Positions 62,297-64,000 of a stretch of 64,000 nt of DNA are shown one piece after another. The position numbers were made by a program, and so were the translations under genes. The notes beneath the pieces were generated by a model. It ran no database searches. It was not told the origin of the DNA and saw only the letters and a list, made by a program, of their open reading frames with translations. How positions within the stretch are numbered: position 1 is the first letter of the stretch; every line of letters begins with the position of its first letter. The stretch comes from Methylobacterium sp. (GTDB lineage: Bacteria > Pseudomonadota > Alphaproteobacteria > Rhizobiales > Beijerinckiaceae): NCBI GenBank assembly GCA_020252645.1, contig JADCCN010000002.1:62001-126000 (forward strand). The letters run 5' to 3'.

Positions 62297-63204
62297 GCGG
62301 GCCGACACCGGACGCCATCCGCCACCCTGTGGTCGATCGCCTCCCGGCCTGGTCTCTCCCTTATGCGCGGCTCGCCCGGTGGGATCGCCCCATCGGCTGG
62401 TGGCTTCTGCTCCTGCCCTGCTGGTGGAGCGCGGCTCTGGCTGCGAAGATGGGCGGAACCTGGCCCAATCCGCTGACCCTGGCGCTGTTCCTGATCGGCG
62501 CGATCGCCATGCGCGGAGCCGGCTCCACCTGGAACGACATCACCGATCGTGATCTCGATGCGAAGGTCGCCCGCACCCGCTCGCGGCCGATCCCCTCCGG
62601 CCAGGTGAGCACGAAGCAGGCTTTCCTGTTCCTTCTGCTGCAATCCCTCGTTGGTCTGGCGGTGCTGCTGAACTTCAACGGTTTCGCCATTCTCGCGGGC
62701 TTTGCCGCGCTTGCGCCGGTGGTGGTTTATCCCTTCATGAAGCGCTTCACGAACCACCCGCAGATCATGCTGGGCCTGGCTTTTGCCTGGGGTGCGCTGA
62801 TGGGTTTTGCCACCGAGCTTGGCTACTGGCCCTGGGCGGCTTTGGCGCTCTATGCCGGCGCGATCCTCTGGGTGATCGGCTACGATACGATCTATGCGCT
62901 GCAGGATATCGAGGATGATGCGATCATCGGCATCGGCTCCACGGCGCGCGCCTATGGCGAGAAGGTGCGGCTCTTCATCGCGGCGATGTATGCGGGCACG
63001 ATTCTGCTGCTTGTCCTCGCACTGAAGCTGGCGGGTGCCGGGGTGCCGGGTTGGGTCGGTCTTGTGGCCTTCGCATGCCATCTCGGCTGGCAGGTTGCGG
63101 TTCTGCGGCGCGAGGATGCGCGCCAGGCGCTTGAGCTTTTCCGCTCGAACCGGGATGCCGGCCTGCTGCTTTTCGCCGGGCTTGCGCTCGATGCGATGAC
63201 ATGA
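62293..63204 (+). CDS. ubiA: 4-hydroxybenzoate polyprenyltransferase
   Basis: A 303-residue membrane prenyltransferase of ubiquinone synthesis. About eight membrane helices are visible. The two acidic motifs are NDITDRDLD after GAGSTW and YDTIYALQDIEDD, which bind the Mg2+-polyprenyl diphosphate. The start is GTG 62293, overlapping the previous stop. The neighbouring DUF6101-like gene is typical for the Hyphomicrobiales ubiA locus. Confidence 0.95.
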   Translation: MSGPTPDAIRHPVVDRLPAWSLPYARLARWDRPIGWWLLLLPCWWSAALAAKMGGTWPNPLTLALFLIGAIAMRGAGSTWNDITDRDLDAKVARTRSRPIPSGQVSTKQAFLFLLLQSLVGLAVLLNFNGFAILAGFAALAPVVVYPFMKRFTNHPQIMLGLAFAWGALMGFATELGYWPWAALALYAGAILWVIGYDTIYALQDIEDDAIIGIGSTARAYGEKVRLFIAAMYAGTILLLVLALKLAGAGVPGWVGLVAFACHLGWQVAVLRREDARQALELFRSNRDAGLLLFAGLALDAMT

Positions 63205-63214
63205 AGTGTCAGGC

Positions 63215-63679
63215 TCAGGGCCGCCGCTTGGACCCGCGCGAACGAGACCTCGGATGCTCGGGGTGGTGCGGCGGGCAGACCGGCATCTGCCGCTTGCGGG
63301 CGAAGCGCGTGCGCCGTCCTGAAAGCGGCGAGCCGCCGCGGCGCGGATGGCTCGTCGCCCCCGATGCGAACTGGAAGGCTTCGAGCTGTCCATCGGCCGA
63401 GATCGCATAGAGCGGCAGGTTCATCATCTGCCCGAAGCGGCGCCAGAGTGCGATGATATCCGTTCCGTCATACGCGATATAGAGCGGCGCGCCCAGCATG
63501 CCACTCACCAGCACGGGGCGGATCACGCCAATCGGTTGGCCGGCCGGATCCGTCTCGCAGGACAGCGCGAGCCCGGCCGTGCCTTTCGGCGCGCTGCCGA
63601 GGCCCGGCGCGCTATTGTCATTCGCAAACCCGGCCATTTCGGCCAGGCGCGATTCCTCGAAGGGAAGAGAGAACTGCAT
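63215..63679 (-). CDS. DUF6101-like protein
   Basis: A 154-residue protein starting MQFSLPFEESRLAEM. It has a core VSGMLGAPLYIAYDGTDIIALWRRFGQMMNLPLY (partial) and an Arg-rich C-terminus with two Cys/His clusters, as in DUF6101 proteins beside ubiA in related genomes. Function unknown. It converges on ubiA with a 10-bp gap. The frame extends to 63814 but homology begins near 63679, where AGGCGGCGGG precedes the ATG. Confidence 0.68.
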   Translation of the reverse strand: MQFSLPFEESRLAEMAGFANDNSAPGLGSAPKGTAGLALSCETDPAGQPIGVIRPVLVSGMLGAPLYIAYDGTDIIALWRRFGQMMNLPLYAISADGQLEAFQFASGATSHPRRGGSPLSGRRTRFARKRQMPVCPPHHPEHPRSRSRGSKRRP

Positions 63680-63951
63680 CCCGCCGCCTGTCTGATCTGA
63701 TCTCGCGGAAAGAGCGGCCGGCTGGCCTGCCTTTCCATTCCTGTTGTCGTGTCGGGCTCTGCTTGGCCCGATCACGCAGGCAGATTGGGCGGACAGGGCT
63801 CGACTTTCCGTCAAGAAGGCTGGTTAAGCAGCGGTATCCTCGGGCCGCGAGGCCTCTTTCCTGTTCTTAAGCTTCACGAAATGTAACCGCGATCCGCTTG
63901 ACGCGCGGCCCTCTGCGGCCCACAACCCGAAGCGTGTCCGGAACATCGCCC
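63680..63951. other. Divergent promoter region, no gene seen
   Basis: The region between the DUF6101-like gene and the last start codon shows no convincing gene, repeat or RNA. It should carry promoters in both directions, but I could not single out -35/-10 boxes with confidence. Confidence 0.3.
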
Positions 63952-64000
63952 ATGGCCGAAAAGCCGCCGCTTCCCATTCTGCTTTGCGCGCCGCGTGGCT
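63952..64000 (+). CDS. Partial gene at the right edge
   Basis: An open frame begins at ATG 63952 (MAEKPPLPILLCAPRG) and runs off the window. CCGGAA lies about eleven bases upstream as a weak ribosome site. Sixteen codons are too few to identify it. Confidence 0.4.
   Translation, partial: MAEKPPLPILLCAPRG

Overview
The window is high-GC DNA (clearly above 60% by eye) from an alphaproteobacterium, most likely of the order Hyphomicrobiales (Rhizobiales). The evidence is gene content: a C4-pathway 5-aminolevulinate synthase, the plant/alphaproteobacterial type of glutamate-cysteine ligase, the murA-hisD-UPF0262-phosphatase block, the DUF4170-DUF374-waaA-lpxK-DUF2093 block, ubiA next to a DUF6101-like gene, a LysR gene divergent from a DUF1127 gene, a PdhS-like kinase, and a tRNA-His that lacks G-1 and carries A73. 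I cannot name the genus.

Positions 1-8590 look accessory. They hold a catabolic cluster: a DUF4438-like gene running off the left edge, an amidohydrolase, an EamA permease, a GntR/FCD regulator and a hydantoinase/oxoprolinase A-B pair. Three copies of a TTGTATACA-type motif lie upstream of these units, so the GntR protein probably controls them as one regulon. The cluster is followed by a rotted IS256-family transposase, palindromic repeats and a tRNA-Thr gene whose 3' end faces the cluster, the usual arrangement of an island at a tRNA gene.

Positions 8700-27500 hold a long phasin, tRNA-His, TerC, a phosphopantetheinyl transferase, the lutABC lactate operon, an L,D-transpeptidase, a large PAS histidine kinase, a second phasin, hemA, murA, hisD, UPF0262, a small phosphatase, anmK and a GhrA-type reductase.

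Positions 27700-49100 are mostly housekeeping: a RecD-like helicase, an aminotransferase, pheT without pheS, a MoeB/ThiF E1-like protein, argG, a TAXI-type binding protein, typA, mutL, rsmD, a pseudouridine synthase with very long Arg/Gly-rich tails, tadA, an operon of purD, a fluoroacetate-dehalogenase-like hydrolase and a patatin, then xseA and DUF2093.

Positions 49058-64000 hold the lipid A/Kdo operon (MAPEG, cysQ-like, DUF4170, DUF374, waaA, lpxK, reading leftward), a CPA2 antiporter with a MATE transporter, a DUF937-like gene, DUF1127 and LysR sharing a palindrome, gshA, rsmE, a small secreted protein, ubiA, a DUF6101-like gene and the first codons of one more gene.

A dispersed palindromic element with TAGAGCAT-like ends occurs in at least five intergenic places and supplies the stop codons of mutL and the moeB-like gene. 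No CRISPR array, prophage, rRNA or intact mobile element is present. The least explained parts are the left-hand catabolic cluster with its shared operator, and the tandem-repeat tails of the pseudouridine synthase.
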